DNA of 50,879 nucleotides from Bacteroidales bacterium (lineage in GTDB: Bacteria > Bacteroidota > Bacteroidia > Bacteroidales > VadinHA17). The stretch is from the NCBI GenBank assembly GCA_027028505.1, contig JALVJE010000249.1:1-50879 (forward strand), in the 5' to 3' direction. The translations under genes and the position numbers were made by a program. The notes beneath the pieces were generated by a model, which did no database searches, had not been told where the DNA came from, and worked only from the letters and a program-made list of their open reading frames with translations. Of this stretch, positions 23,076 through 31,374 are shown piece after piece (the stretch's first letter is position 1; the number at the start of each line of letters is the position of its first letter).

Positions 23076-24536
23076 TCAGACTTTCACGCCGGCTCCTTTT
23101 CTGCGGATCAGGAACAGTCCCGCGAAGGTGATCAGTCCGTTGAGGATGAGCATCTCAAAGCCGAACTTATACCCGTCAAACCAGGCTGTGGAGTTGATGT
23201 TCAGTATGTAGCAGATGACCGGCGAGAGGATGGCGACCACCGGCACCCACTTGTCTTTTACCTGCCAGCGGGTGAAGAGCCCGAAAGCGTACAGGCCGAG
23301 GAGCGGACCGTAAGTATATCCGGCAGCGGTGAAGAGGGAGCTGATCACGCTCTCGTTGTTGATGGCCCGGAACAGGAGTATCAGGAGCACCATCACCCCG
23401 GAGATGAGGATGTGGACCCGCATGCGGGTTTTTTTGATCGTTTCCTCGCTTTTCCCTTTGGTGCCCAGGATATCCACGGTGAAGGAGGTGGTCAGAGCGG
23501 TCAGGGCGGAATCGGCACTGGAGTATGCTGCCGCAATGAGTCCCAGCATGAAGAAAACGGAGACGACCGCCGGCAGGTAACCGCCGGTGGCGATCACCGG
23601 GAAGAGCTCGTCGGCACGGGCCGGCAGGGGGATGCTATTGTGGGCGGCAAAGATGAAGAGTAGGGCCCCCAGCAAGAGAAAGAGCAGGTTGACAGGCACC
23701 AGGATGATGCTGAACCAGTACATGTTCTTTTTTGCCTCCCCGATGTTCTTGCAGCTCAGGTTCTTCTGCATCATGTCCTGGTCGAGGCCGGTCATGACGA
23801 TGGTGATAAAAGCGCCGCTGAGGAACTGTTTCAGGAAAAAACGCTTGTCGTGCCAGTCGTCGAAGAAAAAAATGCGGGAGTAGTTGCTGGCACGTATCTC
23901 CCGGACCATCCCGCCGAAGTCGAGTCCCATCTGTTTGGAGACGAAGATGACCGTGAGGATCACGGAGAGGAGCATGAAAGTGGTCTGGAGGGTATCGGTC
24001 CAGATGATCGTCTTGATCCCTCCCCGGAAGGTGTAAAGCCAGATCAGGAGGATGGTGATGATGACCGTGACCCAGAAAGGTATGTGCCAGCTCTGGAAGA
24101 TGGTGATCTGCAGTACGGTGGCCATCAGGAAGAGCCTGAATGAGGCTCCGATGATGCGGGAGAGCAGGAAAAAGGAGGCGCCGGTCTTGTAGGAACGGTG
24201 CCCGAAACGGGTCTCCAGGTAGGTGTATATAGAGGTGAGGTTGAGCCGGTAATAAAGGGGCATCAGCACTTCGGCGATGAAAAGGTATCCCAGCAGGTAC
24301 CCCAGGACCATCTGCATGTATGCGAACTGGCTCTCACCCACCCAACCCGGCACACTGATGAAGGTGACCCCTGAGAGAGAGGCGCCAATCATGCCGAAAG
24401 CCACCACGTACCAGGGGGATCTGCGGTTGCCCAGGAAAAAGCCTTTGTTGCCCGCATTGCGCCCCGTGATCAGGGAGATGGCCAGCATGAGGAGAAAGTA
24501 AGAGACAATGATCAGAGCCAGAAAAACAGGTTGCAT
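23076..24536 (-). CDS. sodium:solute symporter (SSS family)
   Basis: A 486-residue transporter with about 13 membrane segments. GRNAGNKGFFLGNRRSPWYV (~24-43) and GASLSGVTFISVPGWVG (~51-67) are the conserved SSS N-terminal region; MTGLDQDMMQKNLSCKN and AYSSADSALTALTTSFTVDI (C-terminal Na+-site region) follow. It imports a solute, perhaps a sugar or sialic-acid-like compound, with Na+; the substrate is not deducible. The ATG at 24536 (MQPVFLALIIV) starts the first helix; an upstream start at 24653 would run through the divergent recR promoter and is rejected. Confidence 0.93.
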   Translation of the reverse strand: MQPVFLALIIVSYFLLMLAISLITGRNAGNKGFFLGNRRSPWYVVAFGMIGASLSGVTFISVPGWVGESQFAYMQMVLGYLLGYLFIAEVLMPLYYRLNLTSIYTYLETRFGHRSYKTGASFFLLSRIIGASFRLFLMATVLQITIFQSWHIPFWVTVIITILLIWLYTFRGGIKTIIWTDTLQTTFMLLSVILTVIFVSKQMGLDFGGMVREIRASNYSRIFFFDDWHDKRFFLKQFLSGAFITIVMTGLDQDMMQKNLSCKNIGEAKKNMYWFSIILVPVNLLFLLLGALLFIFAAHNSIPLPARADELFPVIATGGYLPAVVSVFFMLGLIAAAYSSADSALTALTTSFTVDILGTKGKSEETIKKTRMRVHILISGVMVLLILLFRAINNESVISSLFTAAGYTYGPLLGLYAFGLFTRWQVKDKWVPVVAILSPVICYILNINSTAWFDGYKFGFEMLILNGLITFAGLFLIRRKGAGVKV

Positions 24537-24556
24537 GCTGTTCTTTTTTGAAGGAC

Positions 24557-24589
24557 GAAATATATGGAAAATTACGGGGAAATTGCAAT
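24557..24589 (-). promoter_or_regulatory. promoter of the symporter gene, sharing a palindrome with recR
   Basis: On the minus strand: ATTG (24589-24586), 21-nt spacer, TATATTTC (24564-24557), one mismatch. The ATTG is one half of palindrome AATTGCAATT (24581-24590), whose other half serves recR. Confidence 0.5.
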
Positions 24590-24613
24590 TCCGGTTTTCC
24601 CGCAGTAAATTTG
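24582..24613 (+). promoter_or_regulatory. promoter of recR
   Basis: ATTG (24582-24585), 20-nt spacer, TAAATTTG (24606-24613), a perfect TAnnTTTG. The leader is about 38 nt. The -33 box abuts, back to back, the -33 box of the divergent symporter promoter. Confidence 0.6.
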
Positions 24614-24656
24614 ACGGGAAATCTATCCCGGCGGACGGGATGGAAAAAAACAAGAG

Positions 24657-25283
24657 ATGGAAATATCCAGGTATCCTTCGAAATTACTGGAAGAGGCGGT
24701 GGAGGTCTTTGCCGGGCTGCCGGGCATAGGCCGAAAGACGGCCCTGCGGCTGGTGCTGTTCCTGTTGCGTCAGGACAAGGAAGTGATCGGGCGTTTCGGG
24801 GAGACCATCCTGCGCCTGAAGGATGAGATCCGTTATTGTCGCAGTTGCAACAATATCTCGGATAAAGAGATCTGTGATATCTGTGCTAATCCTGCACGGG
24901 ACCACTCTGTCGTGTGTGTGGTAGAGAACCCGCAGGATGTAATGGCCATTGAGAATACCGGCCAGTACCATGGCATCTATCATGTGCTGGGGGGACTGAT
25001 CTCTCCTGTCGACGGCATCGGGCCGGATGACCTTGTGACAGCTCCCCTGGAAGAGAAGATACGGAAAGGGGAGGTGAAGGAGCTGATCCTGGCCCTGAAC
25101 ACCACCATGGAGGGGGATACCACCAACTTTTACCTTTTCCGCAAGTTCAGGGATACGCCGGTGAAGATCACCACCCTGGCACGGGGGGTGGCCATCGGCG
25201 GCGAGCTGGAATATGCCGACGAGATCACCCTGGGGCGCTCCATTGCCAACCGGACGTTGTTCGAGGAGACGTTTAAGTTATAA
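24657..25283 (+). CDS. recR: recombination mediator RecR
   Basis: A 208-residue RecR of the RecFOR gap-repair pathway. N-terminal helix-hairpin-helix [13 protein letters not shown] (20-32), zinc finger C61-x2-C64-x8-C73-x2-C76, Toprim domain starting [15 protein letters not shown], and C-terminal Walker-like [19 protein letters not shown]. Complete and of normal length. Its product works with RecO to load RecA at ssDNA gaps. It is monocistronic here, divergent from the symporter and followed by a repeat-filled gap. Confidence 0.97.
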   Translation: MEISRYPSKLLEEAVEVFAGLPGIGRKTALRLVLFLLRQDKEVIGRFGETILRLKDEIRYCRSCNNISDKEICDICANPARDHSVVCVVENPQDVMAIENTGQYHGIYHVLGGLISPVDGIGPDDLVTAPLEEKIRKGEVKELILALNTTMEGDTTNFYLFRKFRDTPVKITTLARGVAIGGELEYADEITLGRSIANRTLFEETFKL

Positions 25284-25345
25284 GCTCGAAGCTTGAAGCT
25301 CGATGCTTGAAGGAAAGAAGGGGGTAAAGCTTGAAGCTCGAATGA
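25284..25345. repeat. AAGCTTGAAGCTCGATGC word tract
   Basis: Units of AAGCTCGAAGCTTG / AAGCTCGATGCTTG recur here and at 9117-9145. The tract begins one base after the recR stop codon. Confidence 0.7.
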
Positions 25346-25373
25346 GAGAAGAAAACTCTTAAACCCCAGCAGC

Positions 25374-25481
25374 GCCGTCGGCTAGCCTATGGCGGCCGAT
25401 GGCAAGCCGGGATTCCTGCCTGTCGGCAGACAGGAGTTCGACTGTGTGATTTTATTTCGGCGACCTCATAAAATCACAGTC
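25374..25481. repeat. three stacked hairpins
   Basis: Hairpin 1: GCCGTCGGC (25374-25382) with GCCGATGGC (25395-25403), pairing throughout with one G-U. Hairpin 2: CCTGTC-GGCA-GACAGG (25419-25434). Hairpin 3: GACTGTG-TGATTTTAT...ATAAAATCA-CAGTC (25440-25481), with a two-base bulge and the 12-nt loop TTCGGCGACCTC. Together with the element at 25488 they fill the 357-bp recR-aminotransferase gap, which has no gene. Confidence 0.75.
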
Positions 25482-25487
25482 TCACTA

Positions 25488-25582
25488 ACTCTTCAACTTA
25501 TCAATCCCGAATTTCCCGGATCTTTGATCCGTTGGAAATTCGAGGATGCTCGCAAATCGTAGATTTGCGGCAATCATCAACT
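25488..25582 (-). repeat. two-stem covarying intergenic element, copy 3 (inverted)
   Basis: On the minus strand: GTTGATGATTGCCG; stem 1 CGCAAATC-TAC-GATTTGCG; linker AGCATCCTCG; stem 2 AATTTCC-aac-GGATC-AAA-GATCC-ggg-AAATT; then CGGGATTGATAAGTTGAAG. It aligns end to end with 6349-6481 apart from the 31-bp insertion there. Stem 2 differs as TTTTC/AAAA versus TTTCC/gAAA, still paired. Confidence 0.88.
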
Positions 25583-25593
25583 TTGTATATTTA
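25564..25593 (+). promoter_or_regulatory. putative promoter of the aminotransferase, -33 box in repeat hairpin
   Basis: TTTG (25564-25567, inside stem 1 of the repeat), 18-nt spacer, TATATTTA (25586-25593), one mismatch. The spacing is slightly short. Confidence 0.4.
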
Positions 25594-25640
25594 TCCGTAT
25601 GATGTATAACATCCGGTATTGTTTGTTTATGTGAGGGGTA

Positions 25641-26888
25641 ATGCCGAAATTTAGGGAAAATAGGAGAGAGATGGCATTATCAGTGAACAACCGTTTTTCC
25701 CGTATTGCGGGGAACATGAAAAGGTCGGCGATCCGTGAGTTGCTGAAGCTCACGCAGCAGCCGGATATCATTTCCTTTGCCGGCGGGTTGCCTTCGCCCG
25801 AATCTTTTCCTGTGGAGGATCTGCAGGAGATCATGGTGCAGGTTTTGAAAGAGCACGGGGCTGAGGCATTGCAGTACGGTACTACCGAAGGGGATGTACA
25901 TTTGCGGGAGCTCCTTCTGGAGCGGGTGCGAAAGGAAGGGGTGCAGGCTGGTATGGAGAACCTGGTCATCTCCACTGCTTCCCAGCAGGGGCTTGACCTG
26001 ATGGGAAAGATCTTCCTGGACCCGGGCGATGTGGTGATCTGCGGCTCGCCGAGCTATCTGGGGGGGATCAGTGCCTTCAGTGCCTACGGGGCCCGGCTGA
26101 TCGGCATCCCTTTTGATGATCAGGGGATGCGCCTGGATGAGCTTTACTCCGTATTGAAGGAGTTGAAGGACGAAGGCAGGAAAGTTAAGTTCATCTATCT
26201 GATCCCTGATTTTCAGAACCCTGCCGGCATCACGCTGCCGGAGGTACGAAGAAAGCGCATCCTGGAACTGGCGGAGGAGTTTGACCTGCTGGTATTGGAA
26301 GACAGCCCTTACCGGGAGATCCGTTTTGAGGGGCAGCCGCAGCCTATGATGAAGGCCCTCGACACCTCCGGGCGTGTGATCACCCTGGGTACATTTTCCA
26401 AGATCTTTGTGCCGGGATTCCGTCTGGGATGGGTAATCGGGCATGAAAAGATCATTGAAAAGTTTGTCATGGCCAAGCAGACGGCGGATCTTTGCCCACC
26501 CGTTTTCCTGCAGAAGGTGGCGGCAGCTTACCTGGATTCAGGGCATTTTGAGAAAAACCTGGCCCGCACTGTCGATCTGTACCGGGAGAAAAGAGACCTG
26601 ATGCTTGAGGGCTTTCGCAAACACATGCCGGAAGGGGTCACTTGGACCGAACCGGAAGGCGGTCTGTTCCTGTTCATGACCCTTCCGCCCTGGATGAATG
26701 CGGAAAAACTGCTTAGGGAAGCCATCGTCCATAAGGTGGCTTTTGTAGCCGGAAATGTCTTTTTTGCCGATAACGGCGGGAAAAATACCATCCGCATCAA
26801 TTTCTCCTATGCTACGAAGGAGGAGAACAGGGAGGGGGTGGAAAGACTGGCTGAAGTGATACGCGAAGAGATGAAGAATCACGGCTGA
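25641..26888 (+). CDS. PLP-dependent aminotransferase (2-aminoadipate-transaminase-like)
   Basis: A 415-residue fold-type I aminotransferase of the LysN/2-aminoadipate group. Motifs: NMKRSAIRELLKLTQQPDII, SFAGGLPSPESFP, an NPAG-type IPDFQNPAGITL, and LGTFSKIFVPGFRLGW with the PLP lysine. There is no N-terminal GntR domain, so it is an enzyme rather than a MocR regulator. Likely substrates are 2-aminoadipate, aromatic or branched amino acids; this cannot be settled here. The start may instead be ATG 25671 (MALSVNNRFSRIAG), which has GGAGAG just upstream and fits related proteins equally well. It is monocistronic, 53 bp from the next gene. Confidence 0.9.
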   Translation: MPKFRENRREMALSVNNRFSRIAGNMKRSAIRELLKLTQQPDIISFAGGLPSPESFPVEDLQEIMVQVLKEHGAEALQYGTTEGDVHLRELLLERVRKEGVQAGMENLVISTASQQGLDLMGKIFLDPGDVVICGSPSYLGGISAFSAYGARLIGIPFDDQGMRLDELYSVLKELKDEGRKVKFIYLIPDFQNPAGITLPEVRRKRILELAEEFDLLVLEDSPYREIRFEGQPQPMMKALDTSGRVITLGTFSKIFVPGFRLGWVIGHEKIIEKFVMAKQTADLCPPVFLQKVAAAYLDSGHFEKNLARTVDLYREKRDLMLEGFRKHMPEGVTWTEPEGGLFLFMTLPPWMNAEKLLREAIVHKVAFVAGNVFFADNGGKNTIRINFSYATKEENREGVERLAEVIREEMKNHG

Positions 26889-26913
26889 TCCTGCTTTTTT
26901 CTGCGAGCCTTTG

Positions 26914-26921
26914 TATATTTG
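26914..26921 (+). promoter_or_regulatory. -7 box upstream of the GT2 fusion gene
   Basis: TATATTTG is a perfect TAnnTTTG, 20 nt before the GTG start at 26942. A -33 box at good spacing is not obvious. Confidence 0.4.
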
Positions 26922-26941
26922 TCGAAACATATAGCCGGCCC

Positions 26942-28900
26942 GTGGATATTTCCGTCATCATCGTCAGTTTTAATGTAAGGTATTTTCTGGAGTCGTGCCT
27001 CTATTCTGTTTTCAAATCGCTGAAGGAGACGCAGGGGGGTGAAGTGATCGTTGTGGACAACAATTCGGTGGACGGTACGGTGCGCATGCTGGAAGAGAAG
27101 TTCCCCGAAGTAAAGCTGATCCGCAATAAAGAGAACAAAGGTTTTGCCAAAGCCTGCAACCAGGGCCTGGCAGTGGCCCGCGGCCGGTATGTATTGCTGC
27201 TGAATCCCGATACGCTCATTGAAGAAGATACGCTCTCGAAAACGGTGCGGTTCATGGACGATCATCCGGATGCGGGAGCTCTGGGGGTGAGGATGATCGA
27301 CGGCAAAGGGAACTTCCTGCCCGAGTCCAAAAGGGCTTTTCCCACACCTATGGTGGCTTTTTACAAGATCTTCGGACTGGCCTCCCTGTTCCCCCGCTCC
27401 AAAAGGTTCAACCGGTACTACATGGGCCATCTGCCGGAGGATGAGACCCATCCGGTGGAAGTGCTTACCGGTGCTTTTATGCTGATCAGGAGCTCTCTTC
27501 TGAAGAAGATCGGAGGTCTGGATGAGGAGTATTTCATGTACGGGGAGGACATTGATCTTTCTTACCGGATCCTGAAAGAAGGATACAAAAACTACTATTT
27601 TCCAGAAACGACCATCATTCACTATAAGGGTGAGAGCACCAAAAAAGGGTCGCTCAACTATGTCCTGCTGTTCTACAAGGCCATGCTGATCTTTGCCCGG
27701 AAGCATTTCTCTCCCCGGCAGGCGGGCTTCATCGGCATGCTGCTCTATCCTGCGATCTATCTGAGGGCTGCTATGTCGGCGCTGAAGAGGGTCTTGTCCC
27801 TGTTGTTCTATCCGGTGTTGGATGTGTTGTTGCTCTTTGCCGGCTATTTTTTCCTGGTGCCCCTGTGGGAAAAGATCCGATTCCATTCCGAGTATATTTA
27901 TCCGCCGCTCTTCATGAAATATGTGATCCCTGCTTACATCCTGGTATGGATCCTTTCTGTCTGGTTGGCGGGAGGCTACCGGCGTCCTGTGAGGCCGGGC
28001 AAGGTGGTCAGGGGTTTTGTGCTGGGCACCGTGGTCATCCTGGTGGTGTATGCCCTGCTGCCGGTGAACCTGCGTTTCTCCCGGGTGCTGATCCTGGCCG
28101 GAATGACCTGGGGAATCCTCTCTGCCACAGGGGTGCGTTGGCTGCTGGGTTTTCTGCCGGGAGAGACTTTTGAGCTTTCCGGACAGCGTAAAAAGAAGAT
28201 CCTGGTGATATCCGGACCGGAAGAGTTTGCAAGGATCTCGGGATTCCTTAGGCAGGTGGATGAAAAGGTGGACATCGCCGGATATGTGCCTCCGCCGGGG
28301 GAAGCCATGCCCGATGATGCGTTGGGGAGCACGGAACAGCTGCCGGATATCGTGAAGGTGCATGATGTGCGTGAGATCATTTTCTCTGCCGTGGATAACC
28401 GTTCGGGACAGATCATCCGGACCATGAACCGCCTGGCCGGAGTGCCCGTTGAATTCAAGGTGGCTTTACCCGAAGGAAGCCCTATCGTCGGGAGCAATTC
28501 TGTGGAACGTCCCGGCGAACTCTATCTGATCGAGCTGAATGCCCTTTCCCAGAAGGGGAACCGGAGCAAAAAAAGAGCCCTCGACCTGCTCCTCTCCTTC
28601 ACGTTCCTTTTACTGCTGCCGTTCCTGCTCATTGTGGTGAAGCAGCGGGGGAGTTTTGTAAAAAATATTTTCCGGGTGATAAAGAACCGGTGCACCTGGG
28701 TGGGATACTGTCCTGTGCCCGGACAGCAGGATCTGCCGGCTCTGCCTCCCGGCGTGCTGTGTCCTGCCAGCAGACTGCTTTCTTCGGGGCGGGAACCGGA
28801 GGTATTGCAGAATATGAACCAGACCTACGCCCGGAATTACCACTTGTCCCTGGATCTCAGGATCATTGCCGGCAACCTGCGGAACCTTGGAAATGAGTGA
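26942..28900 (+). CDS. GT2 glycosyltransferase fused to a degenerate sugar-phosphate-transferase tail
   Basis: A 652-residue inner-membrane protein starting at GTG. Residues 1-~250 are a GT-A fold family 2 transferase: ISVIIVSFNVRYFLESCL, VVDNNSVDGT, LLLNPDT (DxD-like), and GAFMLIR...GGLDEEYFMYGEDIDL. Then come several membrane segments (~275-400) and a Rossmann-like region (KKKILVISGPEEFARISGFL, ~418-437) like the CoA-binding-type domain of polyprenyl-phosphate sugar transferases. Finally there is RALDLLLSFTFLLLLPFL (~539-556), which is how such transferases enter their catalytic domain. The catalytic middle (FRQERVG/KFRTM region) is missing; only the terminal WVGYCP...LPALPPG...YARNYHLSLDL part remains. 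It probably acts in surface polysaccharide or glycan synthesis. Confidence 0.87.
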   Translation: MDISVIIVSFNVRYFLESCLYSVFKSLKETQGGEVIVVDNNSVDGTVRMLEEKFPEVKLIRNKENKGFAKACNQGLAVARGRYVLLLNPDTLIEEDTLSKTVRFMDDHPDAGALGVRMIDGKGNFLPESKRAFPTPMVAFYKIFGLASLFPRSKRFNRYYMGHLPEDETHPVEVLTGAFMLIRSSLLKKIGGLDEEYFMYGEDIDLSYRILKEGYKNYYFPETTIIHYKGESTKKGSLNYVLLFYKAMLIFARKHFSPRQAGFIGMLLYPAIYLRAAMSALKRVLSLLFYPVLDVLLLFAGYFFLVPLWEKIRFHSEYIYPPLFMKYVIPAYILVWILSVWLAGGYRRPVRPGKVVRGFVLGTVVILVVYALLPVNLRFSRVLILAGMTWGILSATGVRWLLGFLPGETFELSGQRKKKILVISGPEEFARISGFLRQVDEKVDIAGYVPPPGEAMPDDALGSTEQLPDIVKVHDVREIIFSAVDNRSGQIIRTMNRLAGVPVEFKVALPEGSPIVGSNSVERPGELYLIELNALSQKGNRSKKRALDLLLSFTFLLLLPFLLIVVKQRGSFVKNIFRVIKNRCTWVGYCPVPGQQDLPALPPGVLCPASRLLSSGREPEVLQNMNQTYARNYHLSLDLRIIAGNLRNLGNE

Positions 28901-28915
28901 ACCAAACTCCCGGAA

Positions 28916-28946
28916 CTTGCATATTGACCAAAAAAGATTAAATTTG
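28916..28946 (+). promoter_or_regulatory. promoter of the E2 acyltransferase gene
   Basis: CTTG (28916-28919), 19-nt spacer, TAAATTTG (28939-28946), a perfect TAnnTTTG. The leader is about 28 nt. Confidence 0.6.
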
Positions 28947-28979
28947 CAAATAATTAAGACTAAATAAAAATAGACAACA

Positions 28980-30281
28980 ATGGCCCAGAAAGAGATCCCG
29001 TTGCCCGGGCTGGGAGAGGGAGTGATAGAAGCGACGGTCACCCGGTGGCTGGTGAAGGAGGGGGAGCCGGTGGAAGAAGATCAGCCGCTGGTGGAGATCG
29101 CCACGGATAAAGTGGATTCGGAGGTGGTGAGCCCTGTAGAGGGAACGGTCATTAAGATACTCCGGGAGGAGGGTGCTACGGTGAAGGTGGGAGAGGCACT
29201 GCTCCTGATCGAGGATGGCTCTCCGGAGGAGGTTGATAAAAAGGAAATAAGTGTAGGAAAGGTTGAAGAGAAGATCCTGGAGGATACAAGGCCGGAAGAG
29301 AAGGTAGACCGTCCGGAAAGAAAGCAGGAAGAACCCCGGAAAGTATCGCAGGGCCGGTTTCTCTCGCCCCTGGTACGGAAGATCGCCAAAGAAGAAAATA
29401 TCTCAGAAGAAGAGTTGGCCGGTATCGCCGGAAGCGGGGCCGGTGGCCGGATCACAAAAGAGGATGTGTTGAAATGGCTGGAGGAAAGAAAAACTGCTGG
29501 GATACCTCCTGTGAAGAAAGCTGAAAAGATCAAAGAAGAGCCTGAACGTGAGGGGGCAGCGGCAGGAGGTGAAGACTTTGAAGTGATCGAGATGGACCGG
29601 GTACGGCGTATCATTGCCGAACACATGGTGGAGTCGGCCCGTACCGCGCCCCATGTCACCTCATTCATCGAGGTGGATGTTACGGAGATCGTGAACTGGC
29701 GTAACCGCATCAAGGATGATCTTTTCAGACGTGAAGGAGAGAAGATCACTTTCACACCCATTTTTATTGAGGCGGTGGCTCAGGTGTTGCGGGAAATGCC
29801 GATGGTGAATATTTCGGTGGACGGCACCCGTATCCTGCGGAAGAAACATATCAACATCGGGATGGCCACGGCCCTGCCCGATGGTAATCTGATCGTGCCG
29901 GTGATCCATGATGCCGATCAGAAGAGTCTGCCGGGTTTGGTGAAAGCGGTGAATGACCTGGCCTTCCGTGCCCGCAGCGGCGCTTTGAAACCGCATGAGA
30001 TCAGGGGAGGGACCTTTACGGTCACCAATTTCGGAACCTTCCGTAATCTGACGGGCACGCCCATCATCAACCAGCCGGAGTCGGCCATCCTGGGCGTGGG
30101 TGCCATACTGAAGAAACCGGCCGTGGTGGAGACCCCGCAGGGGGATGCTCTGGCGGTGCGGCATCTGGTGATCCTTTCGCTCTCCTATGATCACCGTGTG
30201 ATCGATGGTGCGCTGGGAGGACGTTTCCTACAGCGCCTGGCTGAAATTCTGGAGAGCTTCGATCCGGACCGGCGTATCTGA
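28980..30281 (+). CDS. dihydrolipoamide acyltransferase (E2) of a 2-oxoacid dehydrogenase complex
   Basis: A 433-residue E2 subunit. One lipoyl domain (1-~80) has the lipoylated K44 in ATDKVDSEV. A Glu/Lys-rich linker follows, then a peripheral-subunit-binding domain at ~122-160 (LSPLVRKIAKEENIS). The catalytic domain (~198-433) ends with SYDHRVIDGALGG, where H405 and D409 form the active site. The E1 and E3 subunits are not in the window. It may belong to a branched-chain, pyruvate or 2-oxoglutarate complex; a single lipoyl domain and the general layout suit the branched-chain/pyruvate type. Own promoter; it ends 49 bp before psd. Confidence 0.92.
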   Translation: MAQKEIPLPGLGEGVIEATVTRWLVKEGEPVEEDQPLVEIATDKVDSEVVSPVEGTVIKILREEGATVKVGEALLLIEDGSPEEVDKKEISVGKVEEKILEDTRPEEKVDRPERKQEEPRKVSQGRFLSPLVRKIAKEENISEEELAGIAGSGAGGRITKEDVLKWLEERKTAGIPPVKKAEKIKEEPEREGAAAGGEDFEVIEMDRVRRIIAEHMVESARTAPHVTSFIEVDVTEIVNWRNRIKDDLFRREGEKITFTPIFIEAVAQVLREMPMVNISVDGTRILRKKHINIGMATALPDGNLIVPVIHDADQKSLPGLVKAVNDLAFRARSGALKPHEIRGGTFTVTNFGTFRNLTGTPIINQPESAILGVGAILKKPAVVETPQGDALAVRHLVILSLSYDHRVIDGALGGRFLQRLAEILESFDPDRRI

Positions 30282-30317
30282 AAAAATTGAGACGGCCCGG
30301 AAACTTGCGAAAAAGCG

Positions 30318-30325
30318 TACTTTTG
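30318..30325 (+). promoter_or_regulatory. -7 box of psd, nearly abutting the start codon
   Basis: TACTTTTG is a perfect TAnnTTTG ending 5 bp before the ATG at 30331. The expected transcription start coincides with, or lies next to, the start codon. No -33 box at good spacing was found. Confidence 0.5.
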
Positions 30326-30330
30326 TAGTT

Positions 30331-31374
30331 ATGAAGTTGGTTCTTAATAAAAGGCTTGCGGCTTACCTGGCGGTACTTCTGCTGATCTTCGTGGTCACGT
30401 ATGTGCCCCCGGAGAAAGAGCCTGTGCAGTATGTTGACAGGGCCAGTGGCGATCTGATCACCGAGCAGATCCCGGGAGAGCGGTGGCTGTTGTGGCTGTA
30501 TGACAATCCTGCCGGCGAGCTGACACTGAACGCACTTGTGAAGAGGAAGTTCGTCTCCGAGCTGTACGGCAGGAGGATGGACAAGCCCGGCTCCGTCAAA
30601 AAGATCCGTCCATTTGTCCGGGAGTACCATATTGATCTATCCATCTGCCGGGATACCCTGTTCGACTCCTTCAATGATTTTTTTACACGCCGGCTCAAGT
30701 CTTCCGCACGGCCCGTAGATCCAGATCCCATGGTGCTGGTCTCTCCGGCGGACGGAAAGCTGCTGGCATATCAGGATCTCTCCGGTGAGGATTTCATTGT
30801 AAAAGGGTATCGCTTTGATCTGCTCTCTTTCCTGCAGGACACGTCACTGGCCCATGAATTTGCCGGGAGCAGCATGGTGGTGGTACGGCTGGCCCCTGTG
30901 GATTATCACCGGTTCCATTTCCCGGCGGACGGGACGATCCTCTATGAAAAAAAACTGGACGGTACCTATTATTCCGTGAATCCCCTGGCCCTGCGAAAAA
31001 AGGTGGAACTGCTGTGTGAGAATGAACGTTCCTATACGGTCATGGATGCCGACCGTTTCGGGAAGATGATCATGGCGGAAGTAGGGGCGACCCTGGTGGG
31101 ATCGATCATACAGACCTGTATGGGGCCCCGTGTGGTCAAAGGGGAGGAGAAAGGATATTTTAAGTTCGGGGGATCTTCGGTGATCCTCTTTTTCAGAAGA
31201 GGAACCGTCAGGATCGATGATGACCTGCTCCTGAACACTTCCAACCATCTGGAGACGGCTGTGAAGATGGGAGAGCACATTGGCGTGGCTTTACCAGCTG
31301 CCGCCGGCACCACCTCCTCCGAAACTTCCTCCGCCAAAGCCACCAAAACCGCCGAAGCCTCCACTGCCACTTGA
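30331..31374 (+). CDS. psd: phosphatidylserine decarboxylase proenzyme
   Basis: A 347-residue inner-membrane enzyme that decarboxylates phosphatidylserine to phosphatidylethanolamine. An N-terminal hydrophobic segment (LAAYLAVLLLIFVVTYV, ~9-25) is followed by FNDFFTRRLKSSARPV, PADGKLLAYQ and VDYHRFHFPADG (catalytic His region). The self-cleavage motif is FGGSS (279-283), giving a pyruvoyl group at the Ser after Gly281. The ATG at 30331 is preferred over 30205, since the latter would overlap the E2 gene by ~75 bp and lie before the promoter box. The last ~30 residues (AAAGTTSSETSSAKATK-like) are low-complexity and are encoded opposite the Gly-rich tail of the convergent TPM gene, so they are probably a by-product of overlap. 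Confidence 0.92.
   Translation: MKLVLNKRLAAYLAVLLLIFVVTYVPPEKEPVQYVDRASGDLITEQIPGERWLLWLYDNPAGELTLNALVKRKFVSELYGRRMDKPGSVKKIRPFVREYHIDLSICRDTLFDSFNDFFTRRLKSSARPVDPDPMVLVSPADGKLLAYQDLSGEDFIVKGYRFDLLSFLQDTSLAHEFAGSSMVVVRLAPVDYHRFHFPADGTILYEKKLDGTYYSVNPLALRKKVELLCENERSYTVMDADRFGKMIMAEVGATLVGSIIQTCMGPRVVKGEEKGYFKFGGSSVILFFRRGTVRIDDDLLLNTSNHLETAVKMGEHIGVALPAAAGTTSSETSSAKATKTAEASTAT

Noticed and set aside
30205-30330. Upstream extension of psd (start at 30205)
   Set aside because: It would overlap the E2 gene out of frame by about 75 bp, contains the promoter box, and adds 42 residues without family similarity.
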